A stretch of 64,000 nt of DNA from assembly GCF_000621605.1 (NCBI RefSeq), contig NZ_JHXX01000011.1:1-64000 (forward strand), given 5' to 3'. The translations under genes were made by a program, and so were the position numbers. Shown here piece by piece: positions 44,193-53,856 of the stretch. Each line of letters starts with the position of its first letter. The first letter of the stretch is position 1. This DNA is from Butyrivibrio sp. MC2021 (GTDB lineage: Bacteria; Bacillota; Clostridia; Lachnospirales; Lachnospiraceae). The notes beneath the pieces are model-generated. The model was not told the origin of the DNA. It did no database searches and worked only from the letters and a program-made list of their open reading frames with translations.

Positions 44193-45236
44193 TTAAAAAT
44201 GATTAGTTGTTAGGTAATCTCCCCTTTGACTACATGTAATCTTATTTGGATTTTTATTTAATAAAACAGCCCAATAGCCAAAAGAACTTTTGGTGATTAT
44301 GTTATGTTTGCAACATGACATCAATTGCAAATCTCTATAACTGTCTGCTCCTGTATTCCAGTCCACAAAATATACAGTATCTTTTTCAGACAGCCCTATG
44401 CTCCCCCTATTTTTTTTGCACCACGCACAATCTTCTGAAAACACCACGAAAACCGGATCTGATACATGCCTGCGAATATAATTTGCAGCTCGCTTGAAAT
44501 ACCCATACTTATAGCAATCATTATTGTATGGAAGATAATCACTACGTCTGGCATGTATTGACACTGAATTCGTAGCCTCTATGATTTTTAGCATCTCTTT
44601 ATTCTTATCATCTGTAAATGGCCTGAAGGCCAGAGTTTTCCTAAGCTCCGGCCCAACTTCCTTCACCAGATCAGGGGATTTTATGCCTTCAAAAGAGGAA
44701 AAATACAAAATATTACCATCCCTCTTCTTTTTCAAAAATTCAGCTGTCGGCTTTCTTCTTACCCCGGAACCAATTATCCATGCCAATTGTTTTAATCCAT
44801 ATGTAAAAAGACTTCTGCTCTGCCCGGAAAAAAACTTATTTACCATTAGTTTTAACTGCTGATTTATTGAATAATCTTCATCACCCAAAAAGTTACCGGC
44901 AACTTCAAACCCAAAACCATGTTTATTGAATGTCTCCAGAATTGCCCTGCTGGATCTGTAACCATTTTCCCAAAATCTTGTTGCACGGAGATCTTCTCTT
45001 ATACTATCCTGCTCATCTTTTGATAAAACATCCATTATGTTCTTTAATCTGATATCAAAAACTTTTTCAAGCTCATATCCGTTCCACTGTTTTACTATTT
45101 TATCCGCCTCAGGGATATCATAAATAAGAGTGTTTATATAAATGTCATCTTCAGGATTAGCTCTTTTTATAACCAGATAATTAAAATACGCTGCAAGCTG
45201 ATTCCCTAATCCGCAACTGATATTAACAACTTTCAA
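44193..45236 (-). CDS. GT11-type alpha-1,2-fucosyltransferase-like glycosyltransferase, TTG start
   Basis: The protein has 347 residues from a TTG at 45236. That codon has AGAAGGAGAG 6 bases upstream and places MKVVNISCGLGNQLAAYFNYL at the N-terminus, exactly the GT11 start motif (GLGNQL). The longer frame to 45332 would overlap the previous gene by 50 bp. The donor-binding motif HARRSDY is present near two-thirds of the length, then a SSFGYWAVLL end motif (SSFSWW-like in the family). Such enzymes transfer fucose from GDP-fucose to a galactose. GDP-fucose synthesis genes are not in the window. It belongs to the polysaccharide operon. Confidence 0.82.
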   Translation of the reverse strand: MKVVNISCGLGNQLAAYFNYLVIKRANPEDDIYINTLIYDIPEADKIVKQWNGYELEKVFDIRLKNIMDVLSKDEQDSIREDLRATRFWENGYRSSRAILETFNKHGFGFEVAGNFLGDEDYSINQQLKLMVNKFFSGQSRSLFTYGLKQLAWIIGSGVRRKPTAEFLKKKRDGNILYFSSFEGIKSPDLVKEVGPELRKTLAFRPFTDDKNKEMLKIIEATNSVSIHARRSDYLPYNNDCYKYGYFKRAANYIRRHVSDPVFVVFSEDCAWCKKNRGSIGLSEKDTVYFVDWNTGADSYRDLQLMSCCKHNIITKSSFGYWAVLLNKNPNKITCSQRGDYLTTNHF

Positions 45237-45282
45237 ATTGAGTCTCTCCTTCTGTAACCAAAGAACAAGTATCACAAGTTGA

Positions 45283-46872
45283 TTATGCATGAGGTTTAAA
45301 GGTAGCAGAAAATCTTGCCCACAACCTGACAACGAAGTTTACAACTAAAAATACAAGCATGCTTTCCCACATACTACGAAAAAGAAAGCCAAAGCAACCA
45401 TAAATACCATTTGCATACATACCCATGTGATGATAAGTGTTCATGAAAATCATTCCATATAATGAATAAACAAACTTTCCGGATGAGTCATAATAAGATA
45501 GCCCTCTGATAAACCAGAAAATGATCAGAAATAATAGCGATTGAATAATTAAATAATATCCTCCAAAAATGGAAAGTCCATCCGGCAAATAACTGGTTTC
45601 TACCCTGTGAGTAAATAAATAATTGTAATCGCAATAGCCGGCTTTATAATACAAATAAGTAGCATTAGAATAATTATAATCGCTTTTATTAATCTCAAGC
45701 CCAAACAATCTCATTACAGGTGTGGGTAAAAGACACAATAGCCTGATTTTGAAGCTCTCTCTTATATCCGCTCTATCTTCATCAGAAAGGTCTTTTGAAT
45801 AAAAATAGATTTCATCACTGAAACGAATGTTCCCATACCTGTTAAGAGCAAAGTTATCAATATACTCTTCCGTCCATTTTACTGAGTATGGCTGTGCTTC
45901 CTTTTTTTCCTCCACCTCTTCTTGTTTAGCGCCGACGGAATCTATAGCATTTTGAGCAGTTAACCTAACCAATTGTGAAAAAGAATAATCACGCTTGTTA
46001 TTCCTGACAGTCAGCATAGCATCAGAAATTGTCTGCATTAAACCAAGTATCAATAAAATACTTACCAAGCCGTAAATGATTCTCTTTGGTGAAAGAATAC
46101 TTTTCAGATCAACATCTTCTTTTACAAGATAAATGAAATAAAAAACAGCGATCAAAATAAAAGGGGACATTATCTCAAAGCGGGAGTTTGATCCAAGACC
46201 AACTATACTTAGTATTATCAGATATGCCCATATAACCGGTTTTTTGAAATTCACCGGTTTTTCAGGATTTTCATCGAAGAAAAATGGAAAAAATAAAACC
46301 ACAGGCGCATATATCAGATCTTGAACTGTATCTGACAAACTCGTGTGATCGAAAGCATTATTTGAATACGAAATAATCCTGACGATAAGTCCCACAATAC
46401 CCAGGAGCCAAATACTATGTTCAGAACCATATTTATACAGGCCGATAGATTTATAAAAACCTACCGGGCCCCTTCTTTTATCGTATCCATAGGCTGTAAT
46501 GTAATAAATCACAGTAAAAAGCAAAAAGAAAAGGGTCTCTGAAACAAAGGTTTTTACAGGTGTTTCCATGCCATAGCTTACAGGACGCAGGGAGATCAAA
46601 GTTCCCGGAACAGGAATATATCTGTATGCAAACATTGACATCATCACCACAAAAAGAAAGGGTGATGCAAGTATTCTGTTTCTGTTCAGGGCCACAAAGA
46701 CAAATATGACATGGGCTGTCACCATCATGATGCATCCCACAAGATTGGCCCAGGACGGAAAAAACACCATTTCCAAAACCACAGAAACTGCAGTTATGCA
46801 AAACAGTATTCTTCGCAATGTATTCAGAATATTACCGCTACTGTCCCCACTCAACAAGTACATAAGCTCCAC
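45283..46872 (-). CDS. O-antigen/exopolysaccharide polymerase (Wzy-like)
   Basis: The protein has 529 residues and 10 to 12 hydrophobic segments, with a large hydrophilic loop at about 315-440 as in Wzy-type polymerases. There is no sequence motif that proves the assignment; it rests on topology and on position between glycosyltransferase genes in a locus with flippase and Wzz. It would join repeat units on the outer face of the membrane. The start is GTG at 46872 with GAGG 7 bases upstream; the ATG three codons later is an alternative. Confidence 0.75.
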   Translation of the reverse strand: MELMYLLSGDSSGNILNTLRRILFCITAVSVVLEMVFFPSWANLVGCIMMVTAHVIFVFVALNRNRILASPFLFVVMMSMFAYRYIPVPGTLISLRPVSYGMETPVKTFVSETLFFLLFTVIYYITAYGYDKRRGPVGFYKSIGLYKYGSEHSIWLLGIVGLIVRIISYSNNAFDHTSLSDTVQDLIYAPVVLFFPFFFDENPEKPVNFKKPVIWAYLIILSIVGLGSNSRFEIMSPFILIAVFYFIYLVKEDVDLKSILSPKRIIYGLVSILLILGLMQTISDAMLTVRNNKRDYSFSQLVRLTAQNAIDSVGAKQEEVEEKKEAQPYSVKWTEEYIDNFALNRYGNIRFSDEIYFYSKDLSDEDRADIRESFKIRLLCLLPTPVMRLFGLEINKSDYNYSNATYLYYKAGYCDYNYLFTHRVETSYLPDGLSIFGGYYLIIQSLLFLIIFWFIRGLSYYDSSGKFVYSLYGMIFMNTYHHMGMYANGIYGCFGFLFRSMWESMLVFLVVNFVVRLWARFSATFKPHA

Positions 46873-46887
46873 TCAACATCCTCAATG

Positions 46888-48027
46888 TTATTTCAAAAGA
46901 TCCTTAACAGCATCAATGTATTGCCTTACTATGATATCAACATCCAGCTTTTTTGCCCATTCAATACATTTTGATCTGTCAGGATAAAAGTCATCTTTGT
47001 ATAACTCTTTTAATTTCAAATATATACTCTCCGGATCCTGAGCCTCAACAAATGAGCCTGTGACTCCTTCGCAAACCGCATCAGGAATTCCTCCGGATCT
47101 TGTTGCTATAACGTACTTTCCATACATATTAGCTTCTATATATACAATTCCAAAGCCTTCAAAATCACCCGTATCCTCTATCATATAGCTGGGCATAATA
47201 AAATAATCACATTCTCTGTACAATCTGTCCTTTTCTTCTTCCGATACCCTCCCCAGGAAAAAAACATGATTCTGCAAACCATTATTTTCCACCCTTTCTT
47301 TAAGAGCAGTCATATATGGTCCGCTACCTGCGATGTAGTACTTAAGTTCAGGAATATCGATGACCAAATTCTTTAATGCATCGATGACATATTGAAACCC
47401 TTTCCTTTCAACAAGTCGTCCCACAGACAGTATTTTATATGATCTTACATTTTCTTCAGCCCTGATATTCTTATCTACGTACTGTATGGGCGGGTGAATT
47501 ACAACTATCCTTTTATTATAGTCACAGTACTTTTTGGCAACATACTCCCCGGTATAATAAGAATTTGCAAATATAATATCTGCAGATTTGATCACTGCCC
47601 TTCTTATATTATTTTTTATTGCAAAGTATATTTTCCTAAATATCGAACTACTATCGTTTTCATCCAATAGCTCTAATCCATGAACAAGTATTCCATATGG
47701 CACACCCTTGAACTTTTTAAGAAGTAAACAAGGAAGGGAATATGCATAATGACTGGTGAACGTAAAATCAAACCTGAATCTTTTATAGTCGCTAAAACAT
47801 TTTCTGATCAGGTCCAGATGAAGGCAGACTTTATTTCTTGATTTACTGTAATACGCGTTGGGAATAGTCTCTTTTTCAGAGCCTTTAAAATCAGTTCCGC
47901 AGTAAGAGTGAAAATCCACATATCCGGGAAATGCCTTGGCCAATGAGTAACTTACACTCTCTATCCCACCTTTATCAGCAGCTATTTCATAAGCAATAAA
48001 CGCAACATTCATATTCATGAATCTCAT
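46888..48027 (-). CDS. GT4 glycosyltransferase
   Basis: The protein has 379 residues. The GT-B fold of family GT4 is indicated by NVAFIAYE at the start, ILSVGRLVERKGFQYVIDAL for the donor domain, and EGFGIVYIEANMYGKYVIATRSGG, which carries the conserved E-x7-E. It uses a nucleotide sugar to extend the lipid-linked repeat unit in the cytoplasm. Three Met codons lie close together at the start (1, 4, 6) and none has a strong ribosome binding site. It lies 15 bp upstream of the polymerase gene. Confidence 0.88.
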   Translation of the reverse strand: MRFMNMNVAFIAYEIAADKGGIESVSYSLAKAFPGYVDFHSYCGTDFKGSEKETIPNAYYSKSRNKVCLHLDLIRKCFSDYKRFRFDFTFTSHYAYSLPCLLLKKFKGVPYGILVHGLELLDENDSSSIFRKIYFAIKNNIRRAVIKSADIIFANSYYTGEYVAKKYCDYNKRIVVIHPPIQYVDKNIRAEENVRSYKILSVGRLVERKGFQYVIDALKNLVIDIPELKYYIAGSGPYMTALKERVENNGLQNHVFFLGRVSEEEKDRLYRECDYFIMPSYMIEDTGDFEGFGIVYIEANMYGKYVIATRSGGIPDAVCEGVTGSFVEAQDPESIYLKLKELYKDDFYPDRSKCIEWAKKLDVDIIVRQYIDAVKDLLK

Positions 48028-48178
48028 TTCTAAAATGTGATAAAAATAAATGAAAAAAAGTTTTTTATGTGTTAGGATTATGTTATCAAATTGTTAAAAC
48101 TTTAATGAAATTATAGAAACAATTTTATTTCAAGGCAACAGAACTATCACTTTACAGAAAGGTTTCATCGGATTAGTT

Positions 48179-48913
48179 ATGGTTACGGTTAGCATTGTAA
48201 CGCCGGTACGTAATGGCGAAAAAACTCTTTCCAGAACAATTGAATCTGTATTGCATCAGCAGTATAAGCCCACAGAATATATAGTCATTAACGGTGATTC
48301 TACTGATGCTTCGTTGGAGATTGCCCGCCAATATGAGGGCGCATTCAAAGAAGCAGGTATAAACTACCGCATCATATCCGAAAAAGACGAAGGTGTATAC
48401 GACGCTTTAAATCATGGCATTTCAGTCGCATCAGGCGAGTTGATAGGAAATATCAATTCAGATGATTGGTACGAAGAAAATGCTGTAAAAACCATGGTCA
48501 ATCTATACGCAAGGAACCCTTATGACATTGCCTGGTCTGATATCTATATCCGTAACAACGGAAGGATCATTCGCAAAAAGGCCCGTATAGGAAAGATCTG
48601 GACAACTAATCACTTCTGTCACCCTTCCATGTTTGCAAGGAGGCAGGTGCTTCTGGACAATCCATATAATAAAAAGATCCTTGATGCAGATTACGATTTG
48701 ATCTTAAGAGCCAACAATAACGGATTGAGGATTGTAACAGAAAATGTTCCAATATCCAATTACTCAACCGGCGGAATAAGCACGCGAAAAAGCTTCAAAA
48801 ATATGATGCACCGAATCAATATGAAGTATGATACATATCGAAGGAACGGCTATTCTCACATGTATTGGTTTTACTGTGTGATTATTGAGGCTGTTAAATT
48901 CGCACTTGTATAA
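48179..48913 (+). CDS. GT2 glycosyltransferase, inverted within the polysaccharide locus
   Basis: The protein has 244 residues. The GT-A start VSIVTPVRNGEKTLSRTIES, the DxD-like INSDDWY, and the acceptor segment FCHPSMFARR are typical of small GT2 enzymes. It is the only rightward gene in an otherwise leftward 18-kb locus. Its stop is 1 bp from the stop of the flippase gene, so a read-through transcript would be antisense to it. It needs its own promoter; a weak TTGTTA-15-TATAGA (48092-48118) is the only candidate. The ribosome binding site is poor. Confidence 0.87.
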   Translation: MVTVSIVTPVRNGEKTLSRTIESVLHQQYKPTEYIVINGDSTDASLEIARQYEGAFKEAGINYRIISEKDEGVYDALNHGISVASGELIGNINSDDWYEENAVKTMVNLYARNPYDIAWSDIYIRNNGRIIRKKARIGKIWTTNHFCHPSMFARRQVLLDNPYNKKILDADYDLILRANNNGLRIVTENVPISNYSTGGISTRKSFKNMMHRINMKYDTYRRNGYSHMYWFYCVIIEAVKFALV

Positions 48914-48914
48914 A

Positions 48915-50390
48915 TTATTTCCTTTTTATCTTTGCTATTATTCTCTTTCCATATACAAGTATCATCTCATCCTTCATAACTAATAAACTCAAACCATATA
49001 TAATTGCCCCGATGATTATGATAATGCCTACAAGGTACCATTGACCACTCCAGACTTGTTTAAATATATACACCGGAATGCTCATAACTATACTTGCAAT
49101 GACATATTTAGATGACTGCCGGATAATTGCTCTATTCCAAAACTTCTTTTCAAAAGCAAAATATGCAATAAAAGCACAAGTCAAAAGAGTCTCAGATACT
49201 ATTGACGCTATCGCAGCTCCGATACAGCCATACCTGTGTATGAGAGCCAAATTCAAAATGAAATTCGCGGTGATACCACCGGCATTAAATGCTGTACATA
49301 TTTTTTCACGTCCGGTCGGCAACAGATATTGATTCACAATGACATTCATAATGCCATGAGTTAATACACGAACAGTAAACAATCTAAGCAACAAGGGGAC
49401 TTTTTCATACCCCTCTCCGAATATGCACAGGGAAATCTGGTCGGATAATACCAAGAGACCTGCAATGATTGGAAATCCCAACACCCAGACATATCTGAAT
49501 GCAATCCCCAAATGTTCTTTTAATGAATCATAATTCCCCTTGGCATAATCTCCGGCATTTCTTGAGGCAAACACCAGCCCGTCAGCCATCATTACTATTG
49601 ATATAACATTGATTATCTTTATAGCTGAGCCATAGCATCCATTCTCATATTCACTATCTACAGCCAAATATCCTATCATTGTTGAATCTAAGGCACTAAA
49701 AATAGTCTCGGCCAAAACCGGAAGGTACAAAAAAAATGCAGGTCTGACGCAATTCATTATGGCTTTTATTTCTATACCGGTAAATTTGATAAGCCCTATC
49801 ACTTTAGGCCACATGATGATATTGGCCAGTAGCATAGTCAACGATGTGTACAATAAATACTTCCAGACATCTCCCTGATCTTTAACAAATATAAAAAGAC
49901 AGATGATTCCCAGAATCCTCATTATCATCGTTCTGATAGCAAGCTCTCTGAAATTTTCAATACCCTGAAAAAAGAATCGAATATCAAAAACTACTGATAT
50001 TATTTGAATTGAGCATATAGACATTAGGCCTTTGTAACTCTGTGCAACATATGGAGAAGCAATCAGCCAAAAAAGAGCTGCTACTGAGGCCATGCAAAAA
50101 AATACTTTTAATATCAGAAGTTCAAAGAAAACCTTGCTTCTTTTATCAATATCATCTTTATATTTTGAGACTTCTCTTTGCCCATATAGAGTAAATCCAA
50201 AGGTAGTAAAAGATACAAAATACATGGCAACAGAAGTTACAAAGGCAATCTGTCCATTTCCCTCTTCTCTTAATACTCTTGCCATATACGGAGCCGTTAT
50301 CAGAGGAAAAAGTATATTTGTTAACGAGCTTAACAGATTATAGATGTAATTTAATAAAAGACTCGCTTGCTTTGTGTTTCTCGTTTTCAT
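48915..50390 (-). CDS. Polysaccharide flippase (Wzx/MOP family)
   Basis: The protein has 491 residues and about 14 membrane segments. The N-terminus LLNYIYNLLSSLTNILFPLITAPYMARVLREEGNG is the family start (split here by few changes), and the FTLYGQREVSKY segment follows. It would move lipid-linked repeat units across the membrane. It begins directly after the stop of the GT4 gene at 50391, with no gap. Confidence 0.88.
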   Translation of the reverse strand: MKTRNTKQASLLLNYIYNLLSSLTNILFPLITAPYMARVLREEGNGQIAFVTSVAMYFVSFTTFGFTLYGQREVSKYKDDIDKRSKVFFELLILKVFFCMASVAALFWLIASPYVAQSYKGLMSICSIQIISVVFDIRFFFQGIENFRELAIRTMIMRILGIICLFIFVKDQGDVWKYLLYTSLTMLLANIIMWPKVIGLIKFTGIEIKAIMNCVRPAFFLYLPVLAETIFSALDSTMIGYLAVDSEYENGCYGSAIKIINVISIVMMADGLVFASRNAGDYAKGNYDSLKEHLGIAFRYVWVLGFPIIAGLLVLSDQISLCIFGEGYEKVPLLLRLFTVRVLTHGIMNVIVNQYLLPTGREKICTAFNAGGITANFILNLALIHRYGCIGAAIASIVSETLLTCAFIAYFAFEKKFWNRAIIRQSSKYVIASIVMSIPVYIFKQVWSGQWYLVGIIIIIGAIIYGLSLLVMKDEMILVYGKRIIAKIKRK

Positions 50391-51536
50391 TTACTCATCC
50401 AGAAGCTTTTTATACAGCTCTATCTCCTTATCAGGATTTGCCTTTAGCGCTATATAATCTTTATTGTACTTTAGCATACTATTCATAGCGCTCTGATCCG
50501 CCGATATCAAATGTTTGATAATCCCGGCAAATCTCTCCTGTTTATCAAGAGGTGCCCCAATATCAAGTCCCTTAATATATTCATCCCAGGGCGTAGTACC
50601 TTCACTAAGTATGCAGAGACAATTATTCATCATAGCCTCAACGATAATATGACCATAGTTCTCGCCAAGCGTAGGGAAGAAAAATGCGTGATATTGCCTG
50701 AAAACATCCGGAACCTTATTATGAGGAATTTCACCACAATAGGAAACTGTCACATTCTCTGGCATCTCCCTGATAAGATTCTCGCATTCTGCCCAGTATC
50801 CCTTATCTTCAGTTGGTCCATAAATGTCAAAAACAATTTCCCCTTCATTTATCTGCTTCAGCACTTCCAGAGCATAGCTCAAGTTCTTAGTTTTAGTAAT
50901 CCTGGAAATAAAGACAAGTTTAAGCTTTCCAGGCACCTTATCTATGAACGGCTTTTCTGTTTCAAGCCTTGGTGGAAGATTAGCAATTTCATATACCTTT
51001 GCCTTTGAGAATATCCTATTGATATCCCTTAGCTCATCCTCACTTGTAGCATGCCATAATATATCATTGTACATCCCTGTCAATTTAGCTACTGTTATAT
51101 ACACGAGCTTTTTGAGTCTCTTGTGCCCAAGTCTCCCCTTGCCTTGCATTAAATCGCCTCTTGCCACAAGGATAGTCCGTTTCTTTTTAATCCTTCCCAG
51201 CCTTCTTAGCACCAGAGGCTTAATTGTAAATATTGGAGAAAAAAAACCATTCAGATAGAGAACATCATAATCAGTCTCGTTCAATAGCTTCTTGAATCCG
51301 GAAAGTGTCTGTAAATCAGGGCTCATGTAATAAACTAAAGCTGCTCCCACCTGATTCCATGAATTAACAGAAACGTCTTCATACGGCTTTGTTTCTTTGA
51401 AATCTCTGTCTGCACATATTACTTTAAATTCAAATTGGTCAGAAAGATATTCCACCATATTAACACATGATTGGATAGGACCACCGCCCTTGTATCCGGG
51501 AAGATACTGACCATTCATAATCAGCACTTTTTTCAT
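50391..51536 (-). CDS. GT4 glycosyltransferase
   Basis: The protein has 381 residues. GT-B features: LIMNGQYLPGYKGGGPIQS at the start (glycine-rich acceptor loop), LVFISRITKTKNLSYALEVL for the donor domain and PTLGENYGHIIVEAM with the conserved E-x7-E. It is a repeat-unit extending enzyme of the polysaccharide locus. Its start overlaps the stop of the GT2 gene by one base, and it is followed without gap by the flippase. Confidence 0.88.
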   Translation of the reverse strand: MKKVLIMNGQYLPGYKGGGPIQSCVNMVEYLSDQFEFKVICADRDFKETKPYEDVSVNSWNQVGAALVYYMSPDLQTLSGFKKLLNETDYDVLYLNGFFSPIFTIKPLVLRRLGRIKKKRTILVARGDLMQGKGRLGHKRLKKLVYITVAKLTGMYNDILWHATSEDELRDINRIFSKAKVYEIANLPPRLETEKPFIDKVPGKLKLVFISRITKTKNLSYALEVLKQINEGEIVFDIYGPTEDKGYWAECENLIREMPENVTVSYCGEIPHNKVPDVFRQYHAFFFPTLGENYGHIIVEAMMNNCLCILSEGTTPWDEYIKGLDIGAPLDKQERFAGIIKHLISADQSAMNSMLKYNKDYIALKANPDKEIELYKKLLDE

Positions 51537-52423
51537 TACTTAGCTTCTCCCTGCCCGGTCTTTCGTATTCCATACTTTTTGCACTCATACAGCTTGGCAT
51601 CGATCAGATATCTATACCAGTATGCATGAAAAAAGGCAAACATTTGCCCTTCCTTGCCATCTAAAAAGCCTAGTTTCAGGTAATATCTATAAATATAATA
51701 AAGCCGCGCCCTCACTGAACCCGGACATTTATAGTACAGATTATATTTCAGCCATCTTTTTCTTTCCGCTGGATTTCCAAATAAATTGGGTTTGATCGTA
51801 GCATTGTCTTCAAGCTGCTTTTCTTTAGATAAATAATCAAGCACTTCGCGATCCGAATACCCATTATGCTTTCCAATCCACCATGATAAGCTCTTGGGAT
51901 CACCATTTACAAAATCATTTCTGAATTGTATAGTCTTTCCTTCTGTCAGTATCAAATGCTCATCCATATTGGTTTGTTCACAGTACGCTTTCCCAGTCCT
52001 GAAAATTCTTAAAAAGAATATCGGATAAATTCCTCCATGTCTCATCCATTTACCAAGAAAGATCAGTCTTCTGTTTAACTCAATACCGGTAACAGAGTAA
52101 TCTAAAGACGGAAGCTTTTCTGCCATTTCCTTACATAATTCGGGCGTAAGATATTCATCCGCATCAATTCTCATAGTCCAGGCGGTTTCGATATTTGTAT
52201 TATTAAGCCCCCAGTTAAACTGAGTTGCATAGTTAGTCCATTCATGATAATAAACATCTGCGCCCAGGCTTTTGGCTAACTCAACAGTATTATCTGTGCT
52301 GCCACTGTCAATAACAACAAAACGCTTTACAATCCCTCCAAAAGAATCAATGCACCTTTTTAAATCAGCTTCTTCATTCTTTGCCAATATCACTACTGTT
52401 AAATCAAGCATAGTCCTTTTCAT
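51536..52423 (-). CDS. GT2 glycosyltransferase (WaaE/KdtX-like)
   Basis: The protein has 295 residues. DLTVVILAKNEEADLKRCID begins the GT-A fold, IDSGSTDNT follows, and IDADEYLTPEL holds the metal-binding DxD-type site. The region MRHGGIYPIFFLRIFR and the later SVRARLYYIYRYY resemble the beta-1,4-glucosyltransferase-like group. The start overlaps the sugar-transferase gene by 20 bp; the ATG at 52411 would shorten the overlap to 8 bp but its ribosome binding site is too close. Acts in the cytoplasm on lipid-linked sugars. Confidence 0.87.
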   Translation of the reverse strand: MKRTMLDLTVVILAKNEEADLKRCIDSFGGIVKRFVVIDSGSTDNTVELAKSLGADVYYHEWTNYATQFNWGLNNTNIETAWTMRIDADEYLTPELCKEMAEKLPSLDYSVTGIELNRRLIFLGKWMRHGGIYPIFFLRIFRTGKAYCEQTNMDEHLILTEGKTIQFRNDFVNGDPKSLSWWIGKHNGYSDREVLDYLSKEKQLEDNATIKPNLFGNPAERKRWLKYNLYYKCPGSVRARLYYIYRYYLKLGFLDGKEGQMFAFFHAYWYRYLIDAKLYECKKYGIRKTGQGEAK

Positions 52424-53819
52424 CTTTCTCTGTCTGCAGTCGCTTTTTAGCTTCAGAATTTATTCCGGATTCCTCCGAAAACCCTTCAGTGCTCTCCTTC
52501 TGAATAAGTACCTTTACGGTCTCAAGAATGATCTGAAGATCCAGAAGCAAGCTATAGTTAGTTATGTAGATCAGATCCAATTTTAACTTATCTAACGCAG
52601 TGGTATTATACTTGCCATAAACCTGTGCCATTCCGGTAAGACCACCTTTTACTTTGGACCTGAATATGAACTCCGGTATCTCTTTCGTGTATTTTTCCAC
52701 ATGCTCTACTCGCTCAGGTCTTGGACCAACTATGGACATCTCTCCCTTCAGGATATTAATGAGCTGTGGCAGTTCATCCAGCCGGCAGCCTCTAATGATA
52801 TGTCCCACACGGGTTATACGATCATCATTTTCCCCGGCAGGATGAGGTTTTCCATCCTTTTCAGCGTCCACTATCATTGACCTGAACTTCAATATCATGA
52901 ACCGTTTGCATCCAAAGGTGCATCTCTCCTGCCTGTAAAAGACAGGGCCTCCATCCTCCAACTTGATAAATATTGCAATTATAAGCATCACCGGACTAAA
53001 GAGAGCCAGCGAAACCAAGCTAAGAAACACATCAAAAAAACGCTTGATCATAGCTTGCCACCACTTCATGCCGACATTTCTGGCAAGAAACAAAGGTGTA
53101 TCAAAGAGATTAAGTTCCTCTGAACCTTTTATTATTACATCTGAAATCTTGGGGACGAAATAGACTCTTTTATCTGCATTAAAGCAGAGTTTAAGCATCT
53201 TATTCTTATCTGATGCAGGCAAATCCCCTATGAGGACCGCATCATATTTTGATATTTCGTTGATAAGCTTTATTTCGGAAGTTTCATAATGGATTATCTT
53301 CTCTACATGATACTTATATGTGAGTGAATTCATCTTATCTAGCATATCATCCCGCCTGTCACCTCTGATCCCGATGACTCTGAGGGGCGGAAATGTCTTT
53401 CTATACAGATCTATCATTGGAATAATCAGAAAGACACCGGTTACAACATGCAGGAAAAACATCCTGACACACATAGCCAGTATAGGTAAGAAGAGCTTAT
53501 AATTTGCTGTTAAAGCCACACTGATGAAAATCTCCAAAGCATCCACAGCCCCTGCCGTAAGCAGCTGCGACGCAATGAGATTCATCTTTCTCTCAACCCC
53601 AACCTTGAATGCATGGATCCATCTGCCGATCAGTGCAAAGAGGACAACATAAATAAACACAGCAATGCCAATATTGGAACCTCTTTGTAAATGCTCTATG
53701 TCGCCACGGCTATATACAAAGTTTCTCCAATGCAAGAAAAATATAAATGCTGCCGCCATCGCCAAAATCAGCAGACACAGTTCTCTGTAAATATACTTCC
53801 CCTGAATCTTCTTCTCCAA
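52404..53819 (-). CDS. Initiating sugar transferase (polyprenyl glycosylphosphotransferase)
   Basis: The protein has 471 residues. Four or five N-terminal membrane segments lead to a central CoA-binding-like domain and a C-terminal catalytic domain (from about 260): KRFFDVFLSLVSLALFSPVM, YRQERCTFGCKRFMILKFRSM, then RLDELPQLINILKGEMSIVGPRPE. This is the WbaP/WcaJ type that places the first sugar phosphate on undecaprenyl phosphate and so starts each repeat unit. It follows the Wzz-like gene by 37 bp. Confidence 0.92.
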   Translation of the reverse strand: MEKKIQGKYIYRELCLLILAMAAAFIFFLHWRNFVYSRGDIEHLQRGSNIGIAVFIYVVLFALIGRWIHAFKVGVERKMNLIASQLLTAGAVDALEIFISVALTANYKLFLPILAMCVRMFFLHVVTGVFLIIPMIDLYRKTFPPLRVIGIRGDRRDDMLDKMNSLTYKYHVEKIIHYETSEIKLINEISKYDAVLIGDLPASDKNKMLKLCFNADKRVYFVPKISDVIIKGSEELNLFDTPLFLARNVGMKWWQAMIKRFFDVFLSLVSLALFSPVMLIIAIFIKLEDGGPVFYRQERCTFGCKRFMILKFRSMIVDAEKDGKPHPAGENDDRITRVGHIIRGCRLDELPQLINILKGEMSIVGPRPERVEHVEKYTKEIPEFIFRSKVKGGLTGMAQVYGKYNTTALDKLKLDLIYITNYSLLLDLQIILETVKVLIQKESTEGFSEESGINSEAKKRLQTEKDEKDYA

Positions 53820-53856
53820 AGTAAACCCCGCTCATACTTTACAATTACATTTACAG

